Below, one piece after another: positions 7,184 to 15,369 of a stretch of DNA of 34,548 nucleotides. The position numbers and the translations under genes are program-made. Source of the stretch: Halanaerobiales bacterium (GTDB lineage Bacteria; Bacillota; Halanaerobiia; Halanaerobiales; Halanaerobiaceae); contig JADQBT010000032.1 of assembly GCA_016278485.1 (NCBI GenBank), forward strand, positions 1 to 34,548, given 5' to 3'. The notes beneath the pieces were generated by a model. That model saw only the letters and a list, made by a program, of their open reading frames with translations. It was not told where the DNA came from and made no database searches. The number at the start of each line of letters is the position of its first letter. Positions within the stretch are counted from its first letter, which is position 1.

Positions 7184-7641
7184 AAAATGGAACTATACTT
7201 ACTATAATTGTTTTACTACCTAATTTAATCGTATTAATTTTTCCTCCTAAAGAAGAACCACCTAAATATGAGGAAAGTATGGTTTTAAGGGGAATGACGG
7301 TTATAGAGCAGATAGGACGCGCAATTGTATTTATTACTCCGTTATTTTATTCAATTAATTTTAATACTAATTATCAATTATTTAGTTTATATTCTTTAAT
7401 TATTGCAATTGCTTTTTATTATGTTGGCTGGTTAAGATATCTTTTGTACGGTAGACTATATAAACTTCTTTTTGAGCCTATGCTAGGAGTTCCTATTCCT
7501 ATGGCTATTAGTCCAGTCATTTTTTTCTTATTTAGTAGCATAGTTTTGGATACTTGGTTATTATTTATCGGAACAATCTTTTTAGCAGTGGGGCATATTT
7601 ATGTCAGCTATCACTCATATAATCAAATAAAAAATGTTTGA
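7180..7641 (+). CDS. Small integral membrane protein, unknown function
   Basis: A 153-residue hydrophobic protein with about five predicted membrane segments (roughly 5-20, 46-60, 66-88, 102-122 and 124-143). A charged proline-rich stretch PPKEEPPKYEE follows the first helix. I recognise no catalytic motif. Its ATG overlaps the stop of a VOC stump by 4 bp, so translation may be coupled; AAGGAG at about 7167 also gives it its own site. It shares a unit with the upstream methyltransferase and ends 18 bp before repeat H. Confidence 0.6.
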   Translation: MKNGTILTIIVLLPNLIVLIFPPKEEPPKYEESMVLRGMTVIEQIGRAIVFITPLFYSINFNTNYQLFSLYSLIIAIAFYYVGWLRYLLYGRLYKLLFEPMLGVPIPMAISPVIFFLFSSIVLDTWLLFIGTIFLAVGHIYVSYHSYNQIKNV

Positions 7642-7659
7642 GAGTTAACAACGTTCTTC

Positions 7660-7782
7660 GTCTAACAGAGGGTTCCCGTCACGCTAGAGTTCAAGCTATT
7701 CTGCGGGACATGCTATCCAAACTTTGCGGCAGGTCCTAGTGGACATGAGCACATCGGGAAATCTGGGGATGTTAAGCGTAAT
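7660..7782 (+). repeat. attC-like cassette repeat, copy H (type 2)
   Basis: The best match to canonical integron core sites: the left box GTCTAAC (7660-7666) fits RYYYAAC and the right box GTTAAGC (7771-7777) fits GTTRRRY. The interior is ggttcccgtcacgc, ctattctgcgggacatgct, aaactttgcggcagg, then gacatgagcacatcggga, as in copies C and M. The tail is gtaat. It starts 18 bp after the membrane protein stop. Confidence 0.75.
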
Positions 7783-7836
7783 AACTTCAGTTTATATTGT
7801 ATAGAAAAAAATAAATTAATGCTTTGGAGGGATAAG

Positions 7837-8835
7837 ATGAAGATATTAAAGATAGCTGGAAAGATTGTAATATTTGGTGGTGGAATAATAGTAGTACTTT
7901 TAGTATTATCTGCATTATATCATAAATATGAACTAAGGAATGAAGCTAAAAAATATCCTCCACCGGGGGAATTAGTTCAAGTAAATAATAATAAAATGCA
8001 TGTATATAGTGAGGGACAAGGAGATTTTACACTTATTTTTATGTCTGGCCATGGCACTAGTTGTCCAACTATAGATTTTAAACCTTTATGGATGAGAATG
8101 ACGGATGAATATAGAATAGTAGTAGTAGAAAAAGCAGGTTATGGTTGGAGTGAAACATCATCAAGTTCAAGGGATATAGATACAATGCTCGAAGAAACAA
8201 GAAAAGCATTAAAGCTTTCAGGAGAAGATGGGCCATATGTACTTGTACCTCATTCAATGTCAGGTTTGGAAGCGATTTATTGGGCTCAAAAATATCCAGA
8301 TGAAGTAAAAGCAATTATAGGACTTGATCCAGCGATTCCAGATGTTTATCTAAATTCTTCTTTTGTATTACCCCAAAAAAGCGAATTATTTTTTATGTAT
8401 TTAATATCAAGAATAGGTTTATCCAGGTTTATGGGTAAGGATGAATTAGAAAAAAATCTTCCTTTACTCAAATCTGAAGAATTATCGAAGGAAGATAAAG
8501 AAAAACTTAAAGCAACCTTTTACAAAAGTTCTTTAACAAAAACCATGTTGAATGAAGTCAATTATATTCAGGAAAACGCCAGGAAGGTAAAAACAAATGG
8601 TATTCCTATTAATATTCCCATGTATTTTTTTATTGCTGAGGGTAGTGTTAATATTATACCGGATTGGAAGAAAAAATTGTCTGAGTACGTTACAGAAATT
8701 AATTTTGGGAAGTTTAAATTATTCAACAGTGGTCATTATATACATCATGAAAAATCGGATATTATAGCTAATGAGATTAAAGACTTTTTGATGGAACAGT
8801 TCGTATCCAAAATCAACGTAACCATAAAATTATAG
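7837..8835 (+). CDS. Alpha/beta hydrolase with N-terminal membrane anchor
   Basis: Hydrolase of the alpha/beta superfamily. Residues 8-28 form a membrane anchor (IVIFGGGIIVVLLVLSALYH). The oxyanion segment is MSGHGTSC (69-76), the nucleophile elbow is VPHSMSG with Ser140, and the catalytic His lies in NSGHYIHHE near residue 306. ATG 7837 has TTGGAGG upstream; ATG 7819 lies before that site and is rejected. The last 12 residues (about FVSKINVTIKL) do not look native. They come from reading out of frame into an ICMT gene fragment, so the C-terminus was replaced by a deletion junction near 8800. The catalytic core is complete. The substrate is unknown. Confidence 0.82.
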   Translation: MKILKIAGKIVIFGGGIIVVLLVLSALYHKYELRNEAKKYPPPGELVQVNNNKMHVYSEGQGDFTLIFMSGHGTSCPTIDFKPLWMRMTDEYRIVVVEKAGYGWSETSSSSRDIDTMLEETRKALKLSGEDGPYVLVPHSMSGLEAIYWAQKYPDEVKAIIGLDPAIPDVYLNSSFVLPQKSELFFMYLISRIGLSRFMGKDELEKNLPLLKSEELSKEDKEKLKATFYKSSLTKTMLNEVNYIQENARKVKTNGIPINIPMYFFIAEGSVNIIPDWKKKLSEYVTEINFGKFKLFNSGHYIHHEKSDIIANEIKDFLMEQFVSKINVTIKL

Positions 8836-9014
8836 ATAATGGACCATATAAATATATCCGGCATCCAGGTAATTTAGGAATGATATTAGCATCTTTCGTT
8901 CAACCATTAATTGTTGGGCCTATATATGCATTTATACCAGGTTTTTTTGCCGCACTTTTAGTAGTTATAATAACTAAAATGGAAGATGGAATTTCTCCTA
9001 AATTTAGAGAATAA
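8802..9014 (+). pseudogene. Isoprenylcysteine carboxyl methyltransferase (ICMT)-like, 3' fragment
   Basis: A different frame from the hydrolase gives RIQNQRNHKIIDNGPYKYIR, then HPGNLGM and two hydrophobic stretches, stopping at 9012-9014. G-P-Y-x-Y-I/V-R-H-P is the SAM-binding signature of ICMT/PEMT-type membrane methyltransferases. In these the R-I-Q...H-K-x-I-x-x-G-P-Y run is typical. The first ~100 residues are absent and no start codon precedes the fragment, so it is a remnant joined to the 3' end of the hydrolase. Confidence 0.72.
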
Positions 9015-9045
9015 GAAAAGATCAGTTCAAAAAAGGAGTGTAATC

Positions 9046-9813
9046 GTGAAATCAAATCAAGTAAAAGAACAGTATAATTCTATGGCTTTTTTCTATGATG
9101 TATTATATGCTAATTATGATCTTAGTGAATTTGAAAATGAATTTATTAATGAGCATAAAGAATTACTTGCTTCAGTATCTAATGAGGCAAAAATATTAGA
9201 TAGTTCTTGTGGAAAAGGAGTTCAAGCTGTTGCATTAAAAAAACAAGGGTTCAATGTTACAGCCACTGATATTAGCCAAGAAATGATAAAATTAACACAA
9301 ATTTATGCTAAGGATAATAATTTATCTATACCTTTAAAACGTTTAGCCTGGAGTGAATTACCTTTAGAATTTGATGATATATTTGATATTGTTTTTTGTT
9401 GGGGTAATTCAATAAGTCACAGTCTTGGAAAAGAAGATATGCTTAAAAATTTATCATCTTTTCACAAAATAGTGAAAGATGGTGGTAAGGTAGTTATTCA
9501 TACAAGAAATTGGGAAAAGATATTAAAAGAAAATCAGAGATTTCAGTCATTACCAATAAGAGAATATAATAATAAGAAATACATACCGTTATATATTTGG
9601 AATTTGTCTGGTTTTGATAAAATAAATTATGTAGAAATTATATTTGTTAAGATTATGCAAGATGGAAGTACAAGTTGTACTTTATTTAGATTAGATTTTG
9701 TACCTTTTTCTCATATTGACTTGATTGACCGCTTGAATACTACTGGTTTTAAGATATTTTATGATAATTATGATATAAATAGTGACTTTTATTATATTGT
9801 AGCTGAGAAGTAG
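9046..9813 (+). CDS. Class I SAM-dependent methyltransferase
   Basis: Motif I reads ILDSSCGKGVQAVALKKQG, strand 2 ends in VTATDIS, and the motif IV region is FDIVFCWGNSISH, close to glycine/sarcosine N-methyltransferase-like and UbiE-like proteins. Motif I has S-S-C-G-K-G instead of D-x-G-C-G-x-G. That is common in one branch of these enzymes and still gives a glycine-rich loop. GTG 9046 is preceded by AAAAGGAG and is chosen. The longer open frame from 8986 would start inside the ICMT remnant. Length 255 aa is normal. Substrate unknown. Confidence 0.8.
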   Translation: MKSNQVKEQYNSMAFFYDVLYANYDLSEFENEFINEHKELLASVSNEAKILDSSCGKGVQAVALKKQGFNVTATDISQEMIKLTQIYAKDNNLSIPLKRLAWSELPLEFDDIFDIVFCWGNSISHSLGKEDMLKNLSSFHKIVKDGGKVVIHTRNWEKILKENQRFQSLPIREYNNKKYIPLYIWNLSGFDKINYVEIIFVKIMQDGSTSCTLFRLDFVPFSHIDLIDRLNTTGFKIFYDNYDINSDFYYIVAEK

Positions 9814-9828
9814 GCACAGGGAAACATC

Positions 9829-9888
9829 AGATAACATGAGATTTGAGATTCCGCTACGCTCCATTCAAAACCCTATATACTGTTAAAC
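9829..9888 (+). repeat. attC-like cassette repeat, copy J (short)
   Basis: The left box AGATAAC (9829-9835) lies 15 bp after the methyltransferase stop. It is followed by gagattccgctacgctcc, and GTTAAAC (9882-9888) fits GTTRRRY. The gaaat tail is absent; the Shine-Dalgarno of the next gene starts at once. Length is 60 bp, like copies E and L. The right end is less certain than the left. Confidence 0.55.
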
Positions 9889-9903
9889 CGGGAGGAAATA
9901 AGA

Positions 9904-10725
9904 ATGAAAACAGAAATCATAGAAAGATTACCTAATGTAAGTAAAAGTGAGTTAGTTAAATATTTCCCTAAAATTGATGTTAAAGAATATCCAGAGTTAA
10001 TTAATTATTCATGGGAAGACTGCCATAAAGGGTCGATGGGAGCAGGGGATTTATTTTTAACAAATGAATTAACTAAGAAAATAAATATTAAAAAAGGTAT
10101 GAGGATACTTGAGTTAGGAGCTGGGAATTGTTTAAGTGCTATATTTCTAGCGAAAAAATATAATGTAGAGATTATTGCAGCTGATTTATGGATTGATCCG
10201 ACATCAAATTGGCAAAGAATAAAAGATGAAGGGGTAGAAAATTATGTTAAGCCAATAAAAATGGATGCTAGAAGTATACCATTTCCCAAAGGATATTTTG
10301 ATGTTGTTTTTTCTATGAACTCTTATTTTTATTTTGGTACAGATGATTTATATCTCCCATATTTATTAAAATATATAAAAGAAACAGGAATTATATGTAT
10401 AGCTAGTCCTTGCTTTGCATCTGAATTCAAATATAAAATTCCAGAAGAATTCTTATTTGATCCTCCTGAATTTAAAGAGTCTTATTCAATTCATTCGCCT
10501 AATTGGTGGAGAAAACATTTTGAAAAAGTAAAACAAATTGAAGTACTTGAATGTTTCAAACATCCGAAAGGGAGAGAATTTTGGTTAGATAGTATACGCT
10601 GGCAAATTGAATCCGGTCGAAATATTAATGACTTTTTAAAAGATATAACTATGCTGTTAAAAGATGAAAATGAATATCTAACATATTTTACTTTGATAGC
10701 TAAAAAAACAAAAACAATAGACTAA
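9904..10725 (+). CDS. Class I SAM-dependent methyltransferase
   Basis: A 273-residue protein with motif I ILELGAGNCLSAIFLAKKY, strand 2 end IIAADLW, motif II-like KMDARSIPFPKGYFDVVFSM and a later IICIASPCF strand. The WRKHFEKV and WIDPTSNW segments resemble SAM methyltransferases of small accessory clusters. GGGAGG stands 8 bp before ATG 9904, directly after the right end of repeat J. The C-terminal 60 residues are more divergent and may carry substrate specificity. Family sure, acceptor unknown. Confidence 0.8.
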   Translation: MKTEIIERLPNVSKSELVKYFPKIDVKEYPELINYSWEDCHKGSMGAGDLFLTNELTKKINIKKGMRILELGAGNCLSAIFLAKKYNVEIIAADLWIDPTSNWQRIKDEGVENYVKPIKMDARSIPFPKGYFDVVFSMNSYFYFGTDDLYLPYLLKYIKETGIICIASPCFASEFKYKIPEEFLFDPPEFKESYSIHSPNWWRKHFEKVKQIEVLECFKHPKGREFWLDSIRWQIESGRNINDFLKDITMLLKDENEYLTYFTLIAKKTKTID

Positions 10726-10733
10726 TGGGTACT

Positions 10734-10750
10734 TCAGACGAACATGGGGG
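10734..10750 (+). repeat. attC-like repeat, copy K (left end remnant)
   Basis: cttcagacgaacatgggg lies 9 bp after the methyltransferase stop and matches the left end of copies J and L (cagataacatg, ggataacatggg). No right half follows. The next gene's start region begins immediately, so this site was cut down. Short and therefore weak evidence. Confidence 0.35.
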
Positions 10751-10758
10751 TTTGAATT

Positions 10759-11721
10759 TTGGGTATTAAATTCATTTTTGATCAATTAGAGGCTGTATTG
10801 CAGATTTTAGAAAAGCAAAATAATAATATATCAATAACTAATACTGATTGGGAAGACTTATTTACAAGCAAAGGTTATAAATGGTTAGTAAAAAGAGAAA
10901 ATGATATGGGAAATAAGTTTAGCAAAAATGATTTTAAATCATTCCTACATAATAAAAATCAGGTAAATAGTTATGAAAATTTTAAGAAGTCTAGGAAACT
11001 GTTAAAAGATCTTGAATTAAATAAATTGTTATCGATAACCAAAAAATATCTTCCTAAAGGCGCAAAATTTGATACAACCATAATTCCAGTTATAAAACCA
11101 CAAGATAATAGTTTTGTTCATGAAATAAATGATGAACTGGTTTTATTTATATATTTAGAACCCGGCATATCTAGGGCTAAATTAGAAAATAAATTAATAC
11201 ACGAATTACATCATGTTGGATTTGATGATATTTATAGTCCAGAAAAATATAATTATTTATTACAGCAAGCTCAACAGGTAATTGAGTGGACAAATGCATT
11301 TGGTGAAGGTTTTGCAATGTTAGCTGCAGCTGGTGGACCTAATAATCATCCTAATTATTTTGATGAAGAATTAGAACAAAAGTGGGATTCAAATATTGAA
11401 AGGTTTAACGAAGATTTTGATTTGATAGAGGAGTTTTTTGTAAAGATTTTAAAAAAAGAATTTTTTAATGAAAAAGAATTATATAAAAGAGGATATGAAT
11501 TAATGATGAACAATGGTGGTCAGGGATCATGGTATACAGTTGGTTGGAAGATTGCAGTGGTTGTTGAAAAAATAAACGGGAAAGAAGTTTTGTTAGATTG
11601 TATGTTGGATTTGACTAAGTTGTATCCAATATATAATAAAGCAGTAAAAAAATATAATAAAAAATTCAATGAAAACCTAAAAAGTTGGTCAGACATAATA
11701 ATAAATTCTTTAAAAGAGTAA
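10759..11721 (+). CDS. Putative zinc metalloprotease (DUF5700/DUF2268-like)
   Basis: A 320-residue cytoplasmic protein with HELHH at 148-152, the gluzincin HExxH signature. A glutamate about 30 residues later, in NAFGEGFAML (E183), is a likely third zinc ligand. The strand before the motif (ELVLFIYLEPG) and the FGEGFA helix are typical of the putative zinc-dependent peptidases grouped in DUF5700/DUF2268. No signal peptide is seen. The start is TTG 10759, behind GGGGG at moderate distance, at the edge of the truncated repeat K. The exact start is uncertain and substrates are unknown. Confidence 0.65.
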   Translation: MGIKFIFDQLEAVLQILEKQNNNISITNTDWEDLFTSKGYKWLVKRENDMGNKFSKNDFKSFLHNKNQVNSYENFKKSRKLLKDLELNKLLSITKKYLPKGAKFDTTIIPVIKPQDNSFVHEINDELVLFIYLEPGISRAKLENKLIHELHHVGFDDIYSPEKYNYLLQQAQQVIEWTNAFGEGFAMLAAAGGPNNHPNYFDEELEQKWDSNIERFNEDFDLIEEFFVKILKKEFFNEKELYKRGYELMMNNGGQGSWYTVGWKIAVVVEKINGKEVLLDCMLDLTKLYPIYNKAVKKYNKKFNENLKSWSDIIINSLKE

Positions 11722-11736
11722 AAACAATCTAATGTT

Positions 11737-11798
11737 GGATAACATGGGATTCCCGTGACGCAAAAAATCGTGCTACCCTTCGGTACGTTATCTGACAT
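11737..11798 (+). repeat. attC-like cassette repeat, copy L (short)
   Basis: The left box GGATAAC (11737-11743) and right box GTTATCT (11787-11793, tail gacat) are inverted repeats with one mismatch. The interior is gggattcccgtgacg then gtgctacccttcgg. It is 62 bp long, starts 15 bp after the protease stop and ends 24 bp before the next ATG. Confidence 0.7.
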
Positions 11799-11822
11799 TG
11801 GACATAGGAAAGGGGATTAAAG

Positions 11823-12677
11823 ATGCATATAAAAACTTTAACAAATGAATTACTTCATGATTTTCTTGAATATTGTAATAAATATGGAAAAGAGCATGAT
11901 GAATCTTACTTACCAGATGGAGATTTTAAGCTAAATTCAGAAAATCCCACGTATTTGTTATATAACAATTCAAACGAATTAATAGGTGTAGTTTCATTGA
12001 TGCTTAATGAGGGGAGATTTAGGATTTTTCATTCAATTGAAGCTAAATTGCTTAATTATAGATGTTTGTTTGATAAAATATTACTTGATACAAATAGATT
12101 GAAGAAAATACATCTTTTTCTTCCAGAAGGAAAGATAAAGGTAAGAGAAATATTGAAGAAATTAGATTTTGTCGAACAAAGATATTCTTGGTATTTAGAA
12201 AAAAATAATACTAAGATAAATAATATTGAATTACTAAATGTATATAAAGTGAAATCTATAAAGTGGAACAAAGAAGAAAATATATGGTGCAGTCTTATAA
12301 ATAATAATTTTAAAGAGCATCATGGTTTTTCTAAATTAAAAATAGATGATGTTAAAAAAATGAAAGGCCAAAACGGAAAATTGTTTATATTATGGAGAGG
12401 TAAAAAACCTATAGGGACAATACAATTAAATATAAATATTGAGAATGGTATTAAATTTGGTTTTATATCATGGCTAAGTATAAATAAACCATATAGAGGA
12501 ATGGGATTAGGGAGAAATTTACTAAGATATGCAATAAAATTAGCAAATGAAAACATGGCAGAAAAAACAGGATTAGTTGTACATTCAACAAATAAAAATG
12601 CAGTACAATTGTATCAAAATGAAGGATTTAAGAAGATTGAGTCTTTTATTTGTTTTAATAAAAAACTCAATTTATAA
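11823..12677 (+). CDS. GNAT family acetyltransferase, tandem domain
   Basis: The C-terminal GNAT domain is clear: KKPIGTIQLNI, then FISWLSINKPYRGMGLGRNLLRYAI (motif A with the acetyl-CoA loop R-G-M-G-L-G) and NKNAVQLYQNEGFKKIES (motif B). The N-terminal half (ELIGVVSLMLN, ILKKLDFVEQRYSWYLE) looks like a second, degenerate GNAT domain without a P-loop, so the 284-residue protein resembles mycothiol-synthase-type duplicated GNATs. GAAAGGGG precedes ATG 11823. The substrate is unknown. Confidence 0.82.
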   Translation: MHIKTLTNELLHDFLEYCNKYGKEHDESYLPDGDFKLNSENPTYLLYNNSNELIGVVSLMLNEGRFRIFHSIEAKLLNYRCLFDKILLDTNRLKKIHLFLPEGKIKVREILKKLDFVEQRYSWYLEKNNTKINNIELLNVYKVKSIKWNKEENIWCSLINNNFKEHHGFSKLKIDDVKKMKGQNGKLFILWRGKKPIGTIQLNINIENGIKFGFISWLSINKPYRGMGLGRNLLRYAIKLANENMAEKTGLVVHSTNKNAVQLYQNEGFKKIESFICFNKKLNL

Positions 12678-12692
12678 AGAATGCCCAACGTC

Positions 12693-12855
12693 AGTTAACC
12701 AGATATTTCCGCTACGGACTAGCAGCCTGCCTTCGGGACATGCTCTCTGACACAAAGCTTGAAATGAATGAGGGGGTAATACAGCCGTCGTCAAACTTTG
12801 CGTCAGTTTATATCGACACGAGCACGTCGGGAACAGTTGATACGTTAAGTGAAAT
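12693..12855 (+). repeat. attC-like cassette repeat, copy M (long type 2)
   Basis: The left box AGTTAAC (12693-12699) lies 15 bp after the GNAT stop. The right box GTTAAGT (12844-12850) fits GTTRRRY and is followed by gaaat. The interior matches C and H: tttccgctacg, cttcgggacatgctctctgacacaaagcttgaaatgaatgag, then caaactttgcg, gacacgagcacgtcggga. At 163 bp it is the longest copy. Confidence 0.78.
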
Positions 12856-12928
12856 TTTGCCATCTATTATTGGTATTTTCCAAAAGTTGTATGATCTATA
12901 AACAAATATTAGAAAGGAAGAAGGATAA

Positions 12929-13783
12929 ATGATTAAAAAATTAACAGATAGAATTTATTATATGCCACACAAAGAGGACACGGATAGACCTTCCCTAGGA
13001 CTTATCTGTGGTAACAAATATAGTCTGATAGTTGACTCAGGAAACTCTCCGAGTCATGCAAAAGAGTTTATTTCAGAAATAAAGTCAATGGATATTCCAC
13101 CATTGAAATATCTAGTTCTTACACATTATCATTGGGATCATATTTTTGGGATACGAAAGATGAACCTAATAACCATTGCTAACAAAAATACAAAAGAAAA
13201 AATAGATGGAATGAAAAAATTAAAGTGGGATGATGCATCATTAGAAGAATATCTTGATAGTGAAAGATTTTCTGATTTTACTATTGAATGTATAAAAAAG
13301 GAAATACCCAAAAGAGATAGGTTTGCAATAGGTGATTTAGATATTATATATAAGGATAGTATTGAAATAGATTTAGGAGAATTAAAATGTATTGTTAAAG
13401 AAATTGGAGGGTCGCATACTGATGATTCGTCTGTCATCTATATTCCTGAAGAAAAAGTTTTATTTTTAGGAGATTGTATTTATGGTAGAAGATATAATGG
13501 AGTATATGGTTATACCAAAGAAAAACTATTTCCTATGATTGATGAGATTGAAAAGTACGATGCTAATTATTATATTATTTCACATCAGGATGTATATAAT
13601 AAATCTCAGATACATGAGCTATGGAATCAATTAAAATTAGCCGAACAGATAGTAGGAAAAAATTGGTCTATTGAAGATATAAAAAAAAGATTTTCAGATA
13701 AATTTAATGAATTACCTTCTGAAGATGTTAATTTTTATATTAAGTGTTTTGCAAATGTAAATAAGGCATTATCAAAATCATAG
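12929..13783 (+). CDS. Metallo-beta-lactamase fold hydrolase
   Basis: A 284-residue MBL-fold protein. The dinuclear metal motif H-x-H-x-D-H is THYHWDH (residues 65-71). The next histidine is in GGSHTDDS, the bridging aspartate in LFLGDCIYG and the last histidine in IISHQD. The glycine-rich start LGLICGNKYSLIVDSGNS is usual for the family. AGAAAGGAAGAAGG precedes ATG 12929. Members include glyoxalase II, lactonases, quorum-quenching enzymes and beta-lactamases. The THYHWDH context and GDCIYG resemble the broad MBL hydrolase group rather than class B lactamases. Confidence 0.88.
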   Translation: MIKKLTDRIYYMPHKEDTDRPSLGLICGNKYSLIVDSGNSPSHAKEFISEIKSMDIPPLKYLVLTHYHWDHIFGIRKMNLITIANKNTKEKIDGMKKLKWDDASLEEYLDSERFSDFTIECIKKEIPKRDRFAIGDLDIIYKDSIEIDLGELKCIVKEIGGSHTDDSSVIYIPEEKVLFLGDCIYGRRYNGVYGYTKEKLFPMIDEIEKYDANYYIISHQDVYNKSQIHELWNQLKLAEQIVGKNWSIEDIKKRFSDKFNELPSEDVNFYIKCFANVNKALSKS

Positions 13784-13811
13784 TTGAAGTAATAACAAAA
13801 GCCATGCACAA

Positions 13812-13959
13812 CCATAACGGGATGGTAACATAGGAAATACTAGGAACATTAATCGTAAGTGTAAAATTGTTGTATCTTTGCACAATTATAGTGTAAATAA
13901 GCAAGGTTCTATGAATAAGGAAGCTTCGTGGACTTGTCCTGTGGAGCGTCAAACGAAAC
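13812..13959 (+). repeat. Possible diverged attC-like site, copy N
   Basis: Between the MBL and GNAT genes, CCATAAC (13812-13818) and GTCAAAC-gaaac (13948-13959) occupy the expected left and right ends, and ggaagcttcgtggacttgtcc resembles the ggaacttcg arm. Primary sequence similarity to the other copies is weak. It may be an alien or decayed site. Listed because it sits exactly where a site is expected. Confidence 0.3.
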
Positions 13960-13987
13960 CGCTAATTTATAGAGGGAGGAAATTAAA

Positions 13988-14545
13988 TTGATAGAAGGTA
14001 ATAAAGTGATAATCAGACAGTTAGAATCAGGTGATGAAGAATTACTACATAAGTGGAGGAATAATGCTAGGGGTAATCTATATTGTGGTTTTAAATATGG
14101 TTTCTTATTGAGTAAGGAATCTTTTAAATTACAAGTAAAGGATGAAATAGAAAGTAAAGAAGTCTTTCCCAATGAAAAATTATTTATTATTTGCAAAAAA
14201 GAAGATGCAACTCCTATAGGAGATATATCTTATCGTAACTGGAGCAAGAGAAATAGAAGTGCAGAATTTGGAATAGAAATAGGAGAGATTAAGGAAAGGG
14301 GTAAGGGCTATGGGTATGATGCCCTAAGTAATTTCATTACATTTATGTTTAATTTCCTTAATTTAAATAGAATTGAGTTAACAACATTAGCAGATAATAA
14401 AAAATCAAAAAATTTATATGAAAAGCTGGGATTTAAAAAAATAGGTCTAATGAGGGAAGCTAGTTTTGATAGTAGAGTAGGCACCTACTCAGACGTTTTG
14501 TATATGGATTTATTAAGAAAAGACTGGGAAGAAGTGAAGAAATAA
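13988..14545 (+). CDS. GNAT family acetyltransferase (RimJ/RimL type)
   Basis: A 185-residue protein of the Acetyltransf_3 group, which acetylates protein N-termini, polyamines or antibiotics. The N-terminus IEGNKVIIRQLESGDEELLHKW is typical of RimJ/RimL. It is followed by TPIGDISYRNWS, EFGIEIGEIKERGKGYGYDAL (motif A with R-G-K-G-Y-G loop), and NRIELTTLADNKKSKNLYEKLGFKKIGLMREA. GGGAGG lies 8 bp before the TTG start. All GNAT landmarks are present, so it should be functional; the acceptor cannot be deduced. Confidence 0.87.
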   Translation: MIEGNKVIIRQLESGDEELLHKWRNNARGNLYCGFKYGFLLSKESFKLQVKDEIESKEVFPNEKLFIICKKEDATPIGDISYRNWSKRNRSAEFGIEIGEIKERGKGYGYDALSNFITFMFNFLNLNRIELTTLADNKKSKNLYEKLGFKKIGLMREASFDSRVGTYSDVLYMDLLRKDWEEVKK

Positions 14546-14550
14546 AAAAA

Positions 14551-14638
14551 TTCCCCAAAGTATTATCTGGTGACTTTATTGTATTTTTAACGTGGGGAGG
14601 CCTCATAACAATGAGTTTACGGTTACGTTATCTGAAAT
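14551..14638 (+). repeat. attC-like repeat, copy O (rearranged)
   Basis: The right end is perfect (acGTTATCT at 14627-14633, then gaaat). The left part is not: there is a second attatctgg-like box at 14562-14570 and a cataac at 14604-14609, as if two site ends had been joined. ttcccc (14551-14556) can pair with gggga (14594-14598). Probably a deletion product of one or two sites. Confidence 0.5.
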
Positions 14639-14675
14639 AACCGCTAAAATAAATAATATAAAGGAGTTGGTTGTA

Positions 14676-15218
14676 ATGGAAATAATATTTTTTATTGTTG
14701 TTGTAATTTTGATTGTCTTAGGTATTTTTAGTATTATATCAGGGCTCTTTTCATCAGTGAGAATAAAAGAAAAAGTCATGGGACCATTTAAATTGGTGTA
14801 TAAAGAACATATAGGTCCTTATAAAGAAACCGGAAAGATTCAAGATGAAATTTATCATAAGTTGTTAAATGAAGAAAATATTGAAACTTATAGCGGCTTT
14901 GGAATATACTATGATGACCCTCAAAATACTCCTCAGAATGAATTAAGAAGTAAAAGTGGTTGTATTCTTGAAGAGAAGGATTACAATAATATTCATCAAT
15001 TAGATGATAACTATAATTTTATGGAATTAGAAAAGCAGAAATTTATATATACTGAGTTTCCTTTTAAAACAAAATTATCAATTATTTTGGGTACTTTTAA
15101 AGTTTATCCTAAAATTGAAAAACATGTTGAAGAGAAAGGTTATGAAAAAAGAGAAGTAATGGAAATTTATGATGTGCCGAATAAAAATATTATTTATTTA
15201 ATGCCAATTGAAGAATAA
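14676..15218 (+). CDS. Membrane-anchored GyrI-like (TEX264-like) protein
   Basis: About 180 aa from ATG 14676, behind AAGGAG. The longer frame from 14592 begins inside repeat O and is rejected. Residues 1-25 form a single membrane helix (IIFFIVVVILIVLGIFSII). The soluble part has the GyrI-like small-molecule-binding pattern: MGPFKLVYKEHIGPYKETG, then FGIYYDDPQN and a late EFPFKTKLSII strand. One N-terminal membrane helix plus a GyrI-like domain is the layout of eukaryotic TEX264. The domain family includes transcription-factor effector domains and gyrase inhibitors; a catalytic role is also known in some members. Function here is unknown. Confidence 0.7.
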   Translation: MEIIFFIVVVILIVLGIFSIISGLFSSVRIKEKVMGPFKLVYKEHIGPYKETGKIQDEIYHKLLNEENIETYSGFGIYYDDPQNTPQNELRSKSGCILEEKDYNNIHQLDDNYNFMELEKQKFIYTEFPFKTKLSIILGTFKVYPKIEKHVEEKGYEKREVMEIYDVPNKNIIYLMPIEE

Positions 15219-15369
15219 AACAAAACCTTTTATAAAAAAGAGGATTTTGAAATTAAGGTAATTAAAGTTTGGAGTACTTTACATAAATTAAAAAGGTGTG
15301 GATTAACTTCTACTTATGTATTGTTAAATTTATAACAAAGATCTACACTTAATTCAGGAGGGATATAAG

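Noticed and set aside
12672-12863. Minus-strand 63-codon frame over repeat M
   Set aside because: It lies entirely in the repeat and has no domain or ribosome site.
14592-14675. Upstream extension of the GyrI-like gene
   Set aside because: These 28 codons translate the end of repeat O; the ribosome site fits ATG 14676.
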